Positions 30,581 through 40,127 of a stretch of 40,141 bases of DNA are shown piece by piece (position 1 is the stretch's first letter; each line of letters begins with the position of its first letter). Below the pieces are notes generated by a model that saw only the letters and a program-made list of their open reading frames with translations, had not been told where the DNA came from and did not search any database. The stretch is from SIG587 sp045531585. GTDB lineage: Bacteria; Bacillota; Clostridia; Oscillospirales; Acutalibacteraceae. The DNA is taken from positions 1 through 40,141 of the forward strand of contig JAZSEH010000063.1 of the NCBI GenBank assembly GCA_045531585.1. Reading direction: 5' to 3'. Made by a program: the position numbers and the translations under genes.

Positions 30581-33500
30581 TTGCTTAATTTTATTTTAGG
30601 CCGTGCCGCTTCGGGAAGAACCTATACCATTATGCAGCGGATAAAAAATGACGTAGTAAATGGTAAAGACATTGTTTTGATTATACCGGAGCAATTTTCC
30701 TTTGAATGTGAGCGTCAACTGCTTCGCACCCTTGGTGATTCTGCAGCAATGCGCGTTGAAGTGCTAAGCTTTTCAAGAATATGTGATGAGGTAAACCGAA
30801 TTGCAGGAGGAAATGCATTTTCGGTTATGTCGGATTGTGATAAAATAATTACAATGAGGGCGGCGTTAAAGGCAACCTCAGGAGAACTTAAGGTTTGGGG
30901 AAGGTATACCGACTCGGCACGTTTCTCGAAAATAATTATCGATACCATTGATGAGCTTAAAACCTGTGATATTACGCCCGAAAAGTTATCGTCTATATCC
31001 TTTGAAGGCTCGTTAGGATTTAAAATTGATGATATTAAAAAAATATATTCAACCTACGAGGCTTTAATTTCCAACCGTTTTATTGACCCAACGGACAAGC
31101 TTACCCACCTTTATAATAAGCTTAATGATTTTAAATATTTTAAAAATAAAGAAGTGTATATAGATTCCTTTAAGGATTTTACGGGACAGCAATATAAAAT
31201 TCTTGAACGCATTATTTCGCAGGCTAATAGTGTTACCGTATCATTATTATCGGATGGCAGAGAAGAAGAAAAAGCAGACGTTTTTTATAATTTAAGAAGG
31301 GTTAAAAGAAAAATTTTATCCATTGCCTCAAAATATAACGTAAAATACGGTGAAACGGCTTTTCTTGAAGGAAGTAAGTATTCATCCGAAGAACTTAAAA
31401 ACGTTGAAAAAAGCTTTTTTGGAGAAGCTAAGGCATTTGAAAAGGAAACAGAGGACCTTTTTCTTTGTTCTGCAGAGAATATTGTTGATGAGGCGCAATT
31501 TGTTGCCCGTAATATTAGAAAGCTTGTTAGGGAAAATGGCTATAGATATAAAGATTTTGTTATTATTGCAAGGGATACCGCTCCTTATGAAAATGCAATA
31601 ATAAATGCTTGTAAAAAAAATGAGGTTAGCTGTTTTTACGATGAAAAAAAATCGATAGAAAATATGCCGATATGCGTTATGGCGTTATCGGCTCTTTCGG
31701 CATCCAACAGAATAAATTCTAAAGATATTCTTTCCTTTTTAAAAACTGAGCTTGCACCCCTTGATTATTCTCAGGTTACCCAGCTTGAAAATTACATAAA
31801 TTTATGGAATATTGACGGCAGACTGTGGCTTGATGAATGGTCTTTAAATCCTTTTGGATTACGTAGCGAGGAGACAGAGAATAAAGATATTGACGGTTTA
31901 CTTAAAAATATAAATTCTTTGCGCGAAAAAGCAATAAAGCCAATTCTTGATTTAAAAAATAATTTTGGAGATACAGCACGGGAACATTGCGAAGCCTTAC
32001 TTAAATTTTTTGATGACTGCAATGCAAAAGATAAGCTTAAAATATGGGAAAAGAACATTCTTGATGATAATGATGACTGTAGCGCCGATTATTTACGTCA
32101 AGGCTTTGAAAGGTTTATAGATATTCTTGACAGTATTGTAAAATGCGTGGGGGATAAACCTTTATCCTTTACTGATTTTTATGATACCCTAAGCCTTGCA
32201 ATTAAATCCACAACCATTGGTACTATTCCTCAAATGCTTGACCAGGTAACCTTTGGCTCAGCTGACCGAATAAGGCCTTCACGTCCTAAAATTGCGTTCA
32301 TATTGGGTCTTAATCAAGGTGTATTTCCTCAAACGCCATCCTCTACAGGTGTGTTTGCGGCATATGAAAGAAAACAGCTTATAGAAAATGGAATAGAAAT
32401 AAATGATAACGCCGTTGAGCAGGCCATAACTGAAAATCTTCTCGTGTATACAAGCCTTTGTTGTCCTTCGGACAAGCTGTTTCTATCGTACCTTACGGGT
32501 GGCTCTGAAAAAAACGAGCCCGCTTCGGTTATAGGAAAGATTAAAAAATATTTTCCGAACATAAAGAATATAAGTGCAAAATCCAATATGTATGAGCTTT
32601 ACGGCCTACCTGAAACTGCCGATGCTATATTTTCTAAGTATTGTGAGGGAATAAGCGAAGGAGAAGATTTCTCTAAGGATATTAAGGAAGTAATTAAAAA
32701 ACATCCTGAGCTTTCAAATAAAGTTGATCTACTTGAAAACAAATTAAGCAGCAATATTTTTTCACTTTCCCCATCATCGACTCAAATGCTTTACGGAAAT
32801 ATAATTAAAACCTCTGCCACGGATTTTGAGGTTTTCCATCGTTGTAAATTTTCGCATTTTTGCAGATACGGCTTAAGACTAAGCAGGCTGCAGCCTGCCG
32901 CTCTTGACGTTATGCAACGTGGAACAATTGTCCATTTTGTACTTGAAAATTATATTCGTGAATATTCCAATAAGCTGAAGGAACTTAAGGAAGATGAAAT
33001 ACGAAATATTGTTTCAAGTTTGATTAACCGATATTTTTCCTTGATTCCCGGTATTGAGCAGGTAAAAAGCGCTCGCTTTAAGTTTATGGTGGATATTATT
33101 ACAGAGTCTGTAAGTGTTGTTGCTATTCAGGTAACAAAGGAGCTGGCACAGTCTGACTTTGTGCCTGCTAAATGTGAGCTTTCTATAGGAAACGGCGGAG
33201 ACGTTGATGCTGTAGAGATAAAGTTTGACGAATCCTCTGCAATGAAGCTGATTGGAAAAATTGACCGTGTTGATGTGTGGAACGGATACGTGCGAATTGT
33301 AGATTATAAAACAGGCGCAAAGGCATTTAAACTACCTGATGTTTTTTACGGTTTAAACCTACAAATGCTTATTTATATGTATGCATTACTTCAAAGTAAG
33401 GACAACAACTTTGCCGACTTACAGCCTGCGGGAATACTGTATATGCCTTCTTCCAAAAAATTGGGCAAGGATGACCTTTGCATGAACGGTATTGTTCTTA

Positions 33501-33850
33501 AAAGTGAAGAGGTTGCTTTGGCTATGGAAAAGGGAAATGAAGGTAAATATGTCCCCAAAATGAAAATGAATAAGGATGGAACTATAGCAGACAGCGATTC
33601 TTACGTAGAAAACGAAGTATTTAAAACAGTTTTTGATTATATAACTTATTTAATGAAGGAAATGGGTAAGGAAATTAAAAAAGGAAATATTTCCGTTTCA
33701 CCCATTGATGATAATTCAAAAACTGCTTGTAAATACTGTGATTTTGCGTCTATTTGTCACATTGAGGATGCAAAACACAATAAGGTTGAATATGCCTCTA
33801 AGGATGAAATTTTATCTAAAATGAAGGGATGTGTAAATAATGGCATTTAA
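30581..33850 (+). CDS. addB: ATP-dependent nuclease subunit AddB
   Basis: Helps AddA repair double-strand breaks: binds Chi and degrades one strand with its RecB-type nuclease. The N-terminus has a Walker A-like G7-RAAS-G12-R13-T14, where Lys is replaced by Arg. The nuclease domain has KIDRVDVW and IVDYKTG. An iron-sulfur cluster motif is intact: C755 (HRCKF) with C1050-x2-C1053-x5-C1059, the same spacing as Bacillus AddB. The start is TTG 30581, with GGAGG 6 bases upstream. The 1089-residue length is normal. The 3' end overlaps addA by 11 bases, so the two are coupled. Confidence 0.95.
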   Translation: MLNFILGRAASGRTYTIMQRIKNDVVNGKDIVLIIPEQFSFECERQLLRTLGDSAAMRVEVLSFSRICDEVNRIAGGNAFSVMSDCDKIITMRAALKATSGELKVWGRYTDSARFSKIIIDTIDELKTCDITPEKLSSISFEGSLGFKIDDIKKIYSTYEALISNRFIDPTDKLTHLYNKLNDFKYFKNKEVYIDSFKDFTGQQYKILERIISQANSVTVSLLSDGREEEKADVFYNLRRVKRKILSIASKYNVKYGETAFLEGSKYSSEELKNVEKSFFGEAKAFEKETEDLFLCSAENIVDEAQFVARNIRKLVRENGYRYKDFVIIARDTAPYENAIINACKKNEVSCFYDEKKSIENMPICVMALSALSASNRINSKDILSFLKTELAPLDYSQVTQLENYINLWNIDGRLWLDEWSLNPFGLRSEETENKDIDGLLKNINSLREKAIKPILDLKNNFGDTAREHCEALLKFFDDCNAKDKLKIWEKNILDDNDDCSADYLRQGFERFIDILDSIVKCVGDKPLSFTDFYDTLSLAIKSTTIGTIPQMLDQVTFGSADRIRPSRPKIAFILGLNQGVFPQTPSSTGVFAAYERKQLIENGIEINDNAVEQAITENLLVYTSLCCPSDKLFLSYLTGGSEKNEPASVIGKIKKYFPNIKNISAKSNMYELYGLPETADAIFSKYCEGISEGEDFSKDIKEVIKKHPELSNKVDLLENKLSSNIFSLSPSSTQMLYGNIIKTSATDFEVFHRCKFSHFCRYGLRLSRLQPAALDVMQRGTIVHFVLENYIREYSNKLKELKEDEIRNIVSSLINRYFSLIPGIEQVKSARFKFMVDIITESVSVVAIQVTKELAQSDFVPAKCELSIGNGGDVDAVEIKFDESSAMKLIGKIDRVDVWNGYVRIVDYKTGAKAFKLPDVFYGLNLQMLIYMYALLQSKDNNFADLQPAGILYMPSSKKLGKDDLCMNGIVLKSEEVALAMEKGNEGKYVPKMKMNKDGTIADSDSYVENEVFKTVFDYITYLMKEMGKEIKKGNISVSPIDDNSKTACKYCDFASICHIEDAKHNKVEYASKDEILSKMKGCVNNGI

Positions 33851-36800
33851 CCCTACGCCGGTACAGGAAAAAGCAATTTATGCCAAGGGTAACGTTCTGG
33901 TCAGTGCTGCTGCCGGCTCGGGAAAAACTGCCGTTTTAACCGAAAGGGTCGTAAAGCGCATTTGTGATAAGGAAAACGGAGTAAGTGCCGATAAAATTCT
34001 GGTTGTTACCTTTACAAAGGCTGCTGCCGCTGAAATGCGTTCCCGTATTGAGGCAAGATTAAGCGAAGAATGTGAAAAAAATCCTGATGATTCCCATTTA
34101 ATGAGACAAATGCTGCTGTTCTCTAATGCGAAAATATGCACTATAGATTCTTTTTGTATTGAGCTTGTTAGAGAAAATTTTGATAAGCTTGGAATAAACC
34201 CTGATTTTAAAATAGTTGACGATTCTATTTATTCTGTTTTGTGTGAAAAGGCTATAGAAAAAACCTTTGAAAAAGAGTTTTTGGCTCAGGAGCCTTCCTT
34301 TTTAAAATTATTAGAGATCGTTGGGTCTAATTATGATGACTCCGTACTTGCAGATTACGTAAAAAAGATACACGCCTTTACTACTACTTTGCCAAATCCT
34401 GATGAGTGGCTCTCGTGTGCCGCAAAGGCAAACAGTTTAAAAGAAAACAGTGCTTTTTTACTTGATTATTCCTTTGAATTAGCAGAAAAAAGATTAAATA
34501 GCGCCTTATTTAAAATAAGAAAAGCCACTGAATATTTAAGGGACTGCGGTGAAATCGGTTTAAAATATGTTCAGTCCTTTATTGAATCTGAAATCAGAAT
34601 TTCTAAACTAATAGAGGACGTGGAAAAAAAGGATTGGGATAGTCTATACTACGGTGTTTCCTCCTTTGAAATGATAAGATTGCCTTCCATTCGCGGAGCA
34701 AATGACGATCCCGTTATAAGAACGGCAAAGCACCTTCGTGAAATTGCCAAAAATACAGTTAAAAAGCTTGGCAACCTTTTCTTTGATGAGTGGTCAAACA
34801 TTTTGCAGGCTGCAGAAATGCTTGACCCATTAACCGAAAAGCTTTCCTGTCTTGTTAAAGAGTATAATTCTATTCTTAACGGCCTTTTAAGGGAAAGAAA
34901 TCTTTTAACCTTTTATAATGCTGAGCAAATGGCATTTGATTTGTTGTGCGATTATAAAAATAACGAAATATTTGTAAAAGACTCTGCTAAGGAGTATATA
35001 AAAAATTTTGACGAAGTTCTTGTTGATGAATACCAGGATACAAACGTTTTACAAGACGTTCTTTTTAAGGTTTTATCTGATGATGAAAAAAAACTATTTA
35101 TTGTTGGTGACGTTAAGCAAAGCATATATCGCTTCCGCGGTGCAGAGCCGTCTAATTTTTTAAACAAAAAACACAGATATCTTCCATTCGACGTAGCAGA
35201 GGATTTTCAGTCCAAAAAAATTATATTAGGTAACAATTTCAGAAGCAGAGAGGAAATTTGTGAATATATAAATTTCTTTTTTTCTCATTTAATGACGGCA
35301 GAAACAGGTGCTATTGATTACGATGAAGAGGAAAGGCTTTATCCCTTAGCCGAATATCCAAAAGCGGCTATTACTCCCGTGGACGTTACCGTTCTTGAAA
35401 TTGGAGATGCAGAAGAAAAAAACACCGTTGCTGAGGCAAATTTTATTGCTCTTAAAATTAAGCAAATAATGAAAAATGGCAACGTGGTTCGTGATGAGAA
35501 AGACACTAAAAAACTAAGACCTGCAAAATTCAGTGATTTTGCAATTTTGCTCAGAAACACCAAGGATAAGGCGGTAATATATGCTGAACAGCTTGAAAAT
35601 CATGGAATCCCCGTTGATTATTCAACAGGCAGTTTCCTTGAAAACAGGGAGATTTCAACGGTGCTTTCATTCCTTGATATTCTTGATAATCCCACAAGAG
35701 ATATTTCTCTCGTTAGTGTTATGACGTCCCCGTTGTATTCATTTACTGCCGATGAATTAGCCTTAATCAGGACAAATAACAGGCGAGGAAGTTTTTATTC
35801 CTGCGTTACTGCGGCGGCCGTTAACGGAGATGAACATTGCAAGGCGTTTTTAAAAAGCATAGATAGTTTCAGAAGAAAATTACTAACTATGCCTTTGTCC
35901 CGTTTTTTATATTACTTTTATGATGAAACCGATTTTCTTGACCTTATGCGCGCAATGAATAAAGGCGAAGAGCGTAAGAGAAACCTTTTAAAGCTTGTCG
36001 AACTTTCCGAAACCTATGAGGAAAATGAAGGACGAAGTATAGGAGGCTTTGTAAGTCATATAAAAAATATTGATGAAAAGAACATTGTTACAGAAACTTC
36101 CTCAAATGAGAATTCAGTAAAAATAATGACTGTTCATCACTCCAAAGGATTGCAGTTCCCGATATGTATTTTTGCTGCTTGCAACAGTAAGTTTAGTAAA
36201 CAGGATCAGCGATCAAGTCTTATAATTGACAAGGACCTGTATTTTTCTTATCGCTTTTATGATTCTTTGGTTAACAGAAAGTTTACAACCCTTCAGCGTC
36301 AACTTCTTTTAGAAAGAATAAACCAACTACAGCTTGAGGAAGAACTTCGTCTTGCATATGTAGCAATGACCCGTGCTCAGGATAAGCTAATACTACTTCT
36401 TTCTGTAAACGATCCTACAAAGAAAATTCAAGAAATGTCAGGCACTCTTTCAGCGTTTAATGGTGAAATTGATTCTTCGCTTTTTGCCGAGGCTACTACC
36501 TTTGCAGATTGGATTTTGATGACAAGCCTTATTCATCCTGATGGTGAAAGATTAAGGAAAAAAAGTCAAATTTCTTTAAGCTATAAGGAACAGCCTTCGT
36601 CTTTTAATGCCAGAATATATAATTATAATGATTTTATTACAGTAAAAAAATTGTTTGAATTAAAAGATGATGAGACGCAAGCCGAGTTTGTAGGCTCAAA
36701 GGAACTGCGGTCCTGTTTAGAGATGAATCTAAATTATCAATATCCTTTCGGACAACTATTATCTGTGGCCTCTAAGAGTTCTGTTTCAAAGCTTGCAAAC

Positions 36801-37370
36801 AGCGCAGAGGATAGAAGTTTTTCCTTTGAGGCGCGGCCATCCTTTGCCTGTTCTGATGGCGCGGATGCCGCTAAGCGAGGAACTGCAACCCACAAGATTA
36901 TGCAGTTTATTGACTTTAAAAAAGCGCAGGAGGATTTAGAGGCGGAGCTGGAAAGACTTATTGAATGGCAGTTTATTACCGAGAATGATGCCGAAATTTC
37001 CAATAAAGAGCATATTAAGGCTTTTCTTGAAAGCGAGCTATGTAATCGCATACTTGAAAGCAACACAGTAAAGCGAGAAATGCGCTTTTTAACCGAAAAG
37101 CCTGCTACCGAGATTGATACAACGCTTGATGAGAAATTTTCCAAAGAAATGATTGTTATTCAGGGCGCGGTTGACTGTTTGTTTATTGAAGATGAAAAAA
37201 TAGTTGTTGTAGACTTTAAGACCGACCGTGTTAAATCTAAGCAGCAGCTTGCCGATTCATACAGAGAACAGCTTTCAATCTATGCAGGTGCATGTGAGAA
37301 AATATTTTCAAAGCCAGTAAAGGAGAAAATATTATATTCCTTCCATCTTGGTAAAAGCATTTTAGTTTAA
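33840..37370 (+). CDS. addA: ATP-dependent helicase/nuclease subunit AddA
   Basis: SF1 helicase-nuclease that unwinds and degrades broken DNA ends up to Chi. Motifs in order: Walker A AAAGSGKTAV (about residues 22-31), VVTFTKAAAAEMR, DEYQDTN, VGDVKQSIYRFRGAEP, the VHHSKGLQFP segment and LAYVAMTRAQDKL. The C-terminal RecB nuclease domain has GTATHKIMQF, GAVDCLF and VVVDFKTDR. The 1176-residue length is close to Bacillus AddA. ATG 33840 overlaps the end of addB. Together with addB this is a complete AddAB. A terminator follows directly. Confidence 0.97.
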   Translation: MAFNPTPVQEKAIYAKGNVLVSAAAGSGKTAVLTERVVKRICDKENGVSADKILVVTFTKAAAAEMRSRIEARLSEECEKNPDDSHLMRQMLLFSNAKICTIDSFCIELVRENFDKLGINPDFKIVDDSIYSVLCEKAIEKTFEKEFLAQEPSFLKLLEIVGSNYDDSVLADYVKKIHAFTTTLPNPDEWLSCAAKANSLKENSAFLLDYSFELAEKRLNSALFKIRKATEYLRDCGEIGLKYVQSFIESEIRISKLIEDVEKKDWDSLYYGVSSFEMIRLPSIRGANDDPVIRTAKHLREIAKNTVKKLGNLFFDEWSNILQAAEMLDPLTEKLSCLVKEYNSILNGLLRERNLLTFYNAEQMAFDLLCDYKNNEIFVKDSAKEYIKNFDEVLVDEYQDTNVLQDVLFKVLSDDEKKLFIVGDVKQSIYRFRGAEPSNFLNKKHRYLPFDVAEDFQSKKIILGNNFRSREEICEYINFFFSHLMTAETGAIDYDEEERLYPLAEYPKAAITPVDVTVLEIGDAEEKNTVAEANFIALKIKQIMKNGNVVRDEKDTKKLRPAKFSDFAILLRNTKDKAVIYAEQLENHGIPVDYSTGSFLENREISTVLSFLDILDNPTRDISLVSVMTSPLYSFTADELALIRTNNRRGSFYSCVTAAAVNGDEHCKAFLKSIDSFRRKLLTMPLSRFLYYFYDETDFLDLMRAMNKGEERKRNLLKLVELSETYEENEGRSIGGFVSHIKNIDEKNIVTETSSNENSVKIMTVHHSKGLQFPICIFAACNSKFSKQDQRSSLIIDKDLYFSYRFYDSLVNRKFTTLQRQLLLERINQLQLEEELRLAYVAMTRAQDKLILLLSVNDPTKKIQEMSGTLSAFNGEIDSSLFAEATTFADWILMTSLIHPDGERLRKKSQISLSYKEQPSSFNARIYNYNDFITVKKLFELKDDETQAEFVGSKELRSCLEMNLNYQYPFGQLLSVASKSSVSKLANSAEDRSFSFEARPSFACSDGADAAKRGTATHKIMQFIDFKKAQEDLEAELERLIEWQFITENDAEISNKEHIKAFLESELCNRILESNTVKREMRFLTEKPATEIDTTLDEKFSKEMIVIQGAVDCLFIEDEKIVVVDFKTDRVKSKQQLADSYREQLSIYAGACEKIFSKPVKEKILYSFHLGKSILV

Positions 37371-37405
37371 AAAATAACGCGATGAAAAATTCATCGCGTT
37401 ATTTT
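37371..37405. terminator. Bidirectional terminator between addA and dpaB
   Basis: A 15-bp perfect stem AAAATAACGCGATGA/TCATCGCGTTATTTT with a five-base loop AAAAT between convergent genes; works in both directions. Confidence 0.95.
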
Positions 37406-37977
37406 TATGTGATTATTGGCTGATATTGTTTACCCTCAAGAGCGCTTTCAACTGTAGCTTTAAGTAGCGTGAAATCTGCAATTATCGAGTTGTTCTTACT
37501 AAACGGATCGTCTTGATTAAAGGGTACAAAATATATATTTTTGGTGTTAAGAAGAATTCCAATATTCTTTGCAGAAGCACTTAGCGCATCATTTGTTGCA
37601 ATACATAAAACAACAGGTTTGTTATTTCTGAGATGTGCTTTTACTGCCATTGTAACGCCGTTATCCGTTATACCGTTTGCTAATTTTGCAAGGGTATTTC
37701 CCGTGCAGGGCGCCACAACCATAATATCAAGCAAATTCTTTGGTCCAATTGGTTCCGCCTCAACAACTGTGTGTATTATTTCGTTTTCACATATTGCTCT
37801 AACGTCGTTTTTAAGTTTTTCACAGTTAAAGAAACGTGTATTGGAATTATATACTATAGGTGACATTATTGGAATTATTTTGTTATAATGTTTTTTAAAT
37901 TCCTTCATTTGTTCAAGGGAGCGTGCTATCGTGCAAAAAGAACCGCACATAGCATATCCAACGGTTATTTGCTTCAC
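37405..37977 (-). CDS. dpaB: Dipicolinate synthase subunit B (SpoVFB)
   Basis: Flavin-type subunit of dipicolinate synthase, which makes the dipicolinic acid that accumulates in the spore core. The flavoprotein fold is visible at the start (ITVGYAMCGSFCTIARSLEQM) and in VVAPCTGNTLAKLANGITD and KPVVLCIATNDALS. GTG 37977 is the start, with AGGAG within the end of dpaA, and the two genes abut, so they are coupled. The length of 190 residues is normal. It is expected to work with DpaA in the mother cell under sigma-K. Confidence 0.94.
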   Translation of the reverse strand: MKQITVGYAMCGSFCTIARSLEQMKEFKKHYNKIIPIMSPIVYNSNTRFFNCEKLKNDVRAICENEIIHTVVEAEPIGPKNLLDIMVVAPCTGNTLAKLANGITDNGVTMAVKAHLRNNKPVVLCIATNDALSASAKNIGILLNTKNIYFVPFNQDDPFSKNNSIIADFTLLKATVESALEGKQYQPIIT

Positions 37978-38817
37978 TTAAATATCACTCCTATTGTAAG
38001 TAGAGGGAATAATTTTATTTTCGTTAAAAATATTTTTCAGCGACTGCGCCAGAATTTCACCTGCTGTTATTGGTGTGCATTTTCCGGGAAGAGCAGGAGC
38101 ATATATGAAATTAAGTCCTAATTTTTTTGCAAAATCCGCATCAATACCAAAGGGATAACTGCTTAATTCAATAAGCAAACATTCTTTTTTGCATTTTTTA
38201 AGTTCATCTTCTTTTAAAACAGGGAAGGGAACGGTATTAAATATAATATCAAAATCATTTATATAGTTCTTTAAATTATTTGTATTTATAAATTTAATAT
38301 TATTTGCCTCAAGCAAAGCGAAATCATTTGATTTTCTGGCGGTAACGGTTATATCTGCACCAAAAGAAATAAGTCTTGTAGTTAAGGCTTTCCCAATTTT
38401 TCCGTTACCAACTATCAGTGTTTTGCTTTTCCAAAGTGTTTTTTCTCTGCTTTTAATGGAAATACCTATTGCAGCCTCCGCAGTTGGTACCGCATTTAAT
38501 ATTGCATAGTCATCCCGCTTACATATATCAATATAATTTTCATATGGGGGAGCATAATTTCCGGTAATTAAAAGATGTTGTCCGCTTAATGGAAATAAAT
38601 CTTCTAAAATAACAGGTTCATTTGTCTTTGTACTGTAAATATTTATACCGTCCTTTGTAGAGGGAACGGGGAGAATAATTACAAAGAAATCGTTCTTGTT
38701 GATTTTTTTAAATTCTGATTTTTCAGCAATGTGTAAAATTTTATATCCGCTTTCTATCAGTATTTTTTTTGCTACAACTTGTCTTTTATCTCCGCCTAAC
38801 ATTAAAATATTACTCAT
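37978..38817 (-). CDS. dpaA: Dipicolinate synthase subunit A (SpoVFA)
   Basis: NAD(P)-binding subunit that makes dipicolinate from dihydrodipicolinate-pathway intermediates with DpaB. The N-terminal domain (NILMLGGDKRQVVA) is followed by a Rossmann domain with the loop TLIVGNGKIGKALTTRLISFGADITVTAR. The C-terminal part includes LIELSSYPFGIDADFAKKLG and YAPALPGKCTPITAGEIL. ATG 38817 is preferred over an upstream in-frame start because GAAAGG lies 6 bases before it. The length of 279 residues is normal. A hairpin and a sigma-K-like promoter lie directly upstream. Confidence 0.95.
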   Translation of the reverse strand: MSNILMLGGDKRQVVAKKILIESGYKILHIAEKSEFKKINKNDFFVIILPVPSTKDGINIYSTKTNEPVILEDLFPLSGQHLLITGNYAPPYENYIDICKRDDYAILNAVPTAEAAIGISIKSREKTLWKSKTLIVGNGKIGKALTTRLISFGADITVTARKSNDFALLEANNIKFINTNNLKNYINDFDIIFNTVPFPVLKEDELKKCKKECLLIELSSYPFGIDADFAKKLGLNFIYAPALPGKCTPITAGEILAQSLKNIFNENKIIPSTYNRSDI

Positions 38818-38829
38818 ATTAAACCTTTC

Positions 38830-38876
38830 AAAAAAAGCCATAGTATATCAGTGTGCACTAATATACTATGGCTTTT
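38830..38876 (-). terminator. Terminator-shaped inverted repeat between cca and dpaA
   Basis: On the minus strand, AAAAGCCATAGTATAT (38876-38861) pairs perfectly with ATATACTATGGCTTTT (38848-38833), separated by a 12-base loop region, and is followed by a seven-T run to 38830. It would stop transcription from cca just before the dpaA ribosome site. The left arm carries a sigma-K-like -10. Confidence 0.88.
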
Positions 38877-38890
38877 GTAAAATTTTGGTC
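38862..38890 (-). promoter_or_regulatory. Candidate sigma-K promoter for dpaA-dpaB
   Basis: On the minus strand, GACC (38890-38887), a 16-base spacer and CATAGTATA (38870-38862), a full match to the CATAnnnTA -10 and the AC core of the -35. The predicted RNA start is near 38855, in the loop of the inverted repeat. The spoVF operon is sigma-K-dependent in Bacillus. Confidence 0.6.
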
Positions 38891-40037
38891 ACAGCAGGCT
38901 TTTTAGTTTTTCGCCTGTATTATCTTCGGGATTTTCAATAACCCTGTTGGTAAGAAATTCAAGGGCTTTTCCAACATCCTTGCCGCTGTATCCTAGTTCT
39001 TTAATATCATCTCCGTTTAACTTTAACATATCAATTTTGTATGGTTCATTATTATTAATTATTTCCTCATACATAGCGGATAAATTGGCATCGTTTAATG
39101 CGTCAACAACAGAAATATATGACCGAACGTAATCGGCTCCATATTTAAACATCTGTTTTTTGATTTCTAACTTTGAATTTATATTTTTAAAATCTAACAA
39201 TGAATAAATACATTGACATTCTTTTGAAAATTCATTTGACGTTTTTAAAGCAGTGCATATATTTAAAACATTTAATTTATTTTTATAACAAAAATATGAA
39301 AGGCGCTGAGCAGGTAAGGCAGGAAGTATATTAAGCTCTTTCGGAACTTGCATTTTTTCCGTCAGCCCTATAAAAGATAATGAACCTGTTTTTAAAAGTT
39401 CATTAAAAACACAAGGAGATGCGCCGCAAAGCATTTTTAAAAGTTCCTCCCGTATCCGTTCCACACTGACCTTTTTAAGTAAATCAGAGCAATCTATTGC
39501 ACCCTGTAAGGCGTCCTTTTCAATTTTAAAATCAAGAACACAGGCAAAACGGAATAGCCGCATTATCCGAAGGGCATCTTCTCTAAAACGTTCGTGTGCT
39601 TTTCCTACAGTTTTTAAAACCTTATTTTTAATATCCTGTGTTCCGCTGAATGGATCGTAAATACCGCTTTCGTTGTATGCAATTGCGTTTACGGTAAAAT
39701 CACGGCGAGAGAGATCCTCTTTAATATCCGAAACAAAGGATACTTCATTTGGATGTCTGGAATCATCGTATCCCTTTTCTGTTCTGAAGGTTGTAATTTC
39801 AATATTGTTTTTTTCTAAAACAACCGTAACCGTACCGTGCTTTATGCCTGTAGGAATGGTTTTTTCAAAAAGCTTTATGACCTGCTCTGGCAGGGCAGAG
39901 GTGGCAATATCATAATCCTGCGGGAGCTTTCCCATTATACTGTCTCTTACGCTTCCGCCGACTATCCATACATCAAATCCTGCATTTTTTAAGGTGTTAA
40001 GGGCGTATTTTACGTAATCGGGAAGAAATAGTTTCAT
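38889..40037 (-). CDS. cca: CCA tRNA nucleotidyltransferase (class II)
   Basis: Adds or repairs the 3'-CCA of tRNA. The catalytic head has IVGGSVRDSIMGKLPQDYDIA, with GGxxRD and the metal-binding DYD, then RRDFTVNAIAY, and FREDALRIMRLFRFACVLDF of the neck. The C-terminal tail is helical and low in conserved sequence. At 382 residues it is a little short for the family and has no HD domain. GTGGTGA lies 5-6 bases before ATG 40037. It is convergent in function with the tRNA-Thr gene, which already encodes its CCA, so here the enzyme would mainly repair. Confidence 0.93.
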   Translation of the reverse strand: MKLFLPDYVKYALNTLKNAGFDVWIVGGSVRDSIMGKLPQDYDIATSALPEQVIKLFEKTIPTGIKHGTVTVVLEKNNIEITTFRTEKGYDDSRHPNEVSFVSDIKEDLSRRDFTVNAIAYNESGIYDPFSGTQDIKNKVLKTVGKAHERFREDALRIMRLFRFACVLDFKIEKDALQGAIDCSDLLKKVSVERIREELLKMLCGASPCVFNELLKTGSLSFIGLTEKMQVPKELNILPALPAQRLSYFCYKNKLNVLNICTALKTSNEFSKECQCIYSLLDFKNINSKLEIKKQMFKYGADYVRSYISVVDALNDANLSAMYEEIINNNEPYKIDMLKLNGDDIKELGYSGKDVGKALEFLTNRVIENPEDNTGEKLKSLL

Positions 40038-40127
40038 TTTTTCACCACTTTTTTAAAAATAACTGTTTATTTTTTTGCCGAAAAGCAATATAATAAGAGT
40101 AATGATTTTTCAGGGAGATAATTTTTT

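Noticed and set aside
40064..40094. Promoter for the gene cut by the right edge
   Set aside because: A TATAAT is present at 40089 but no good -35 at 16-18 bases, so I left it out of the feature list as a separate promoter.
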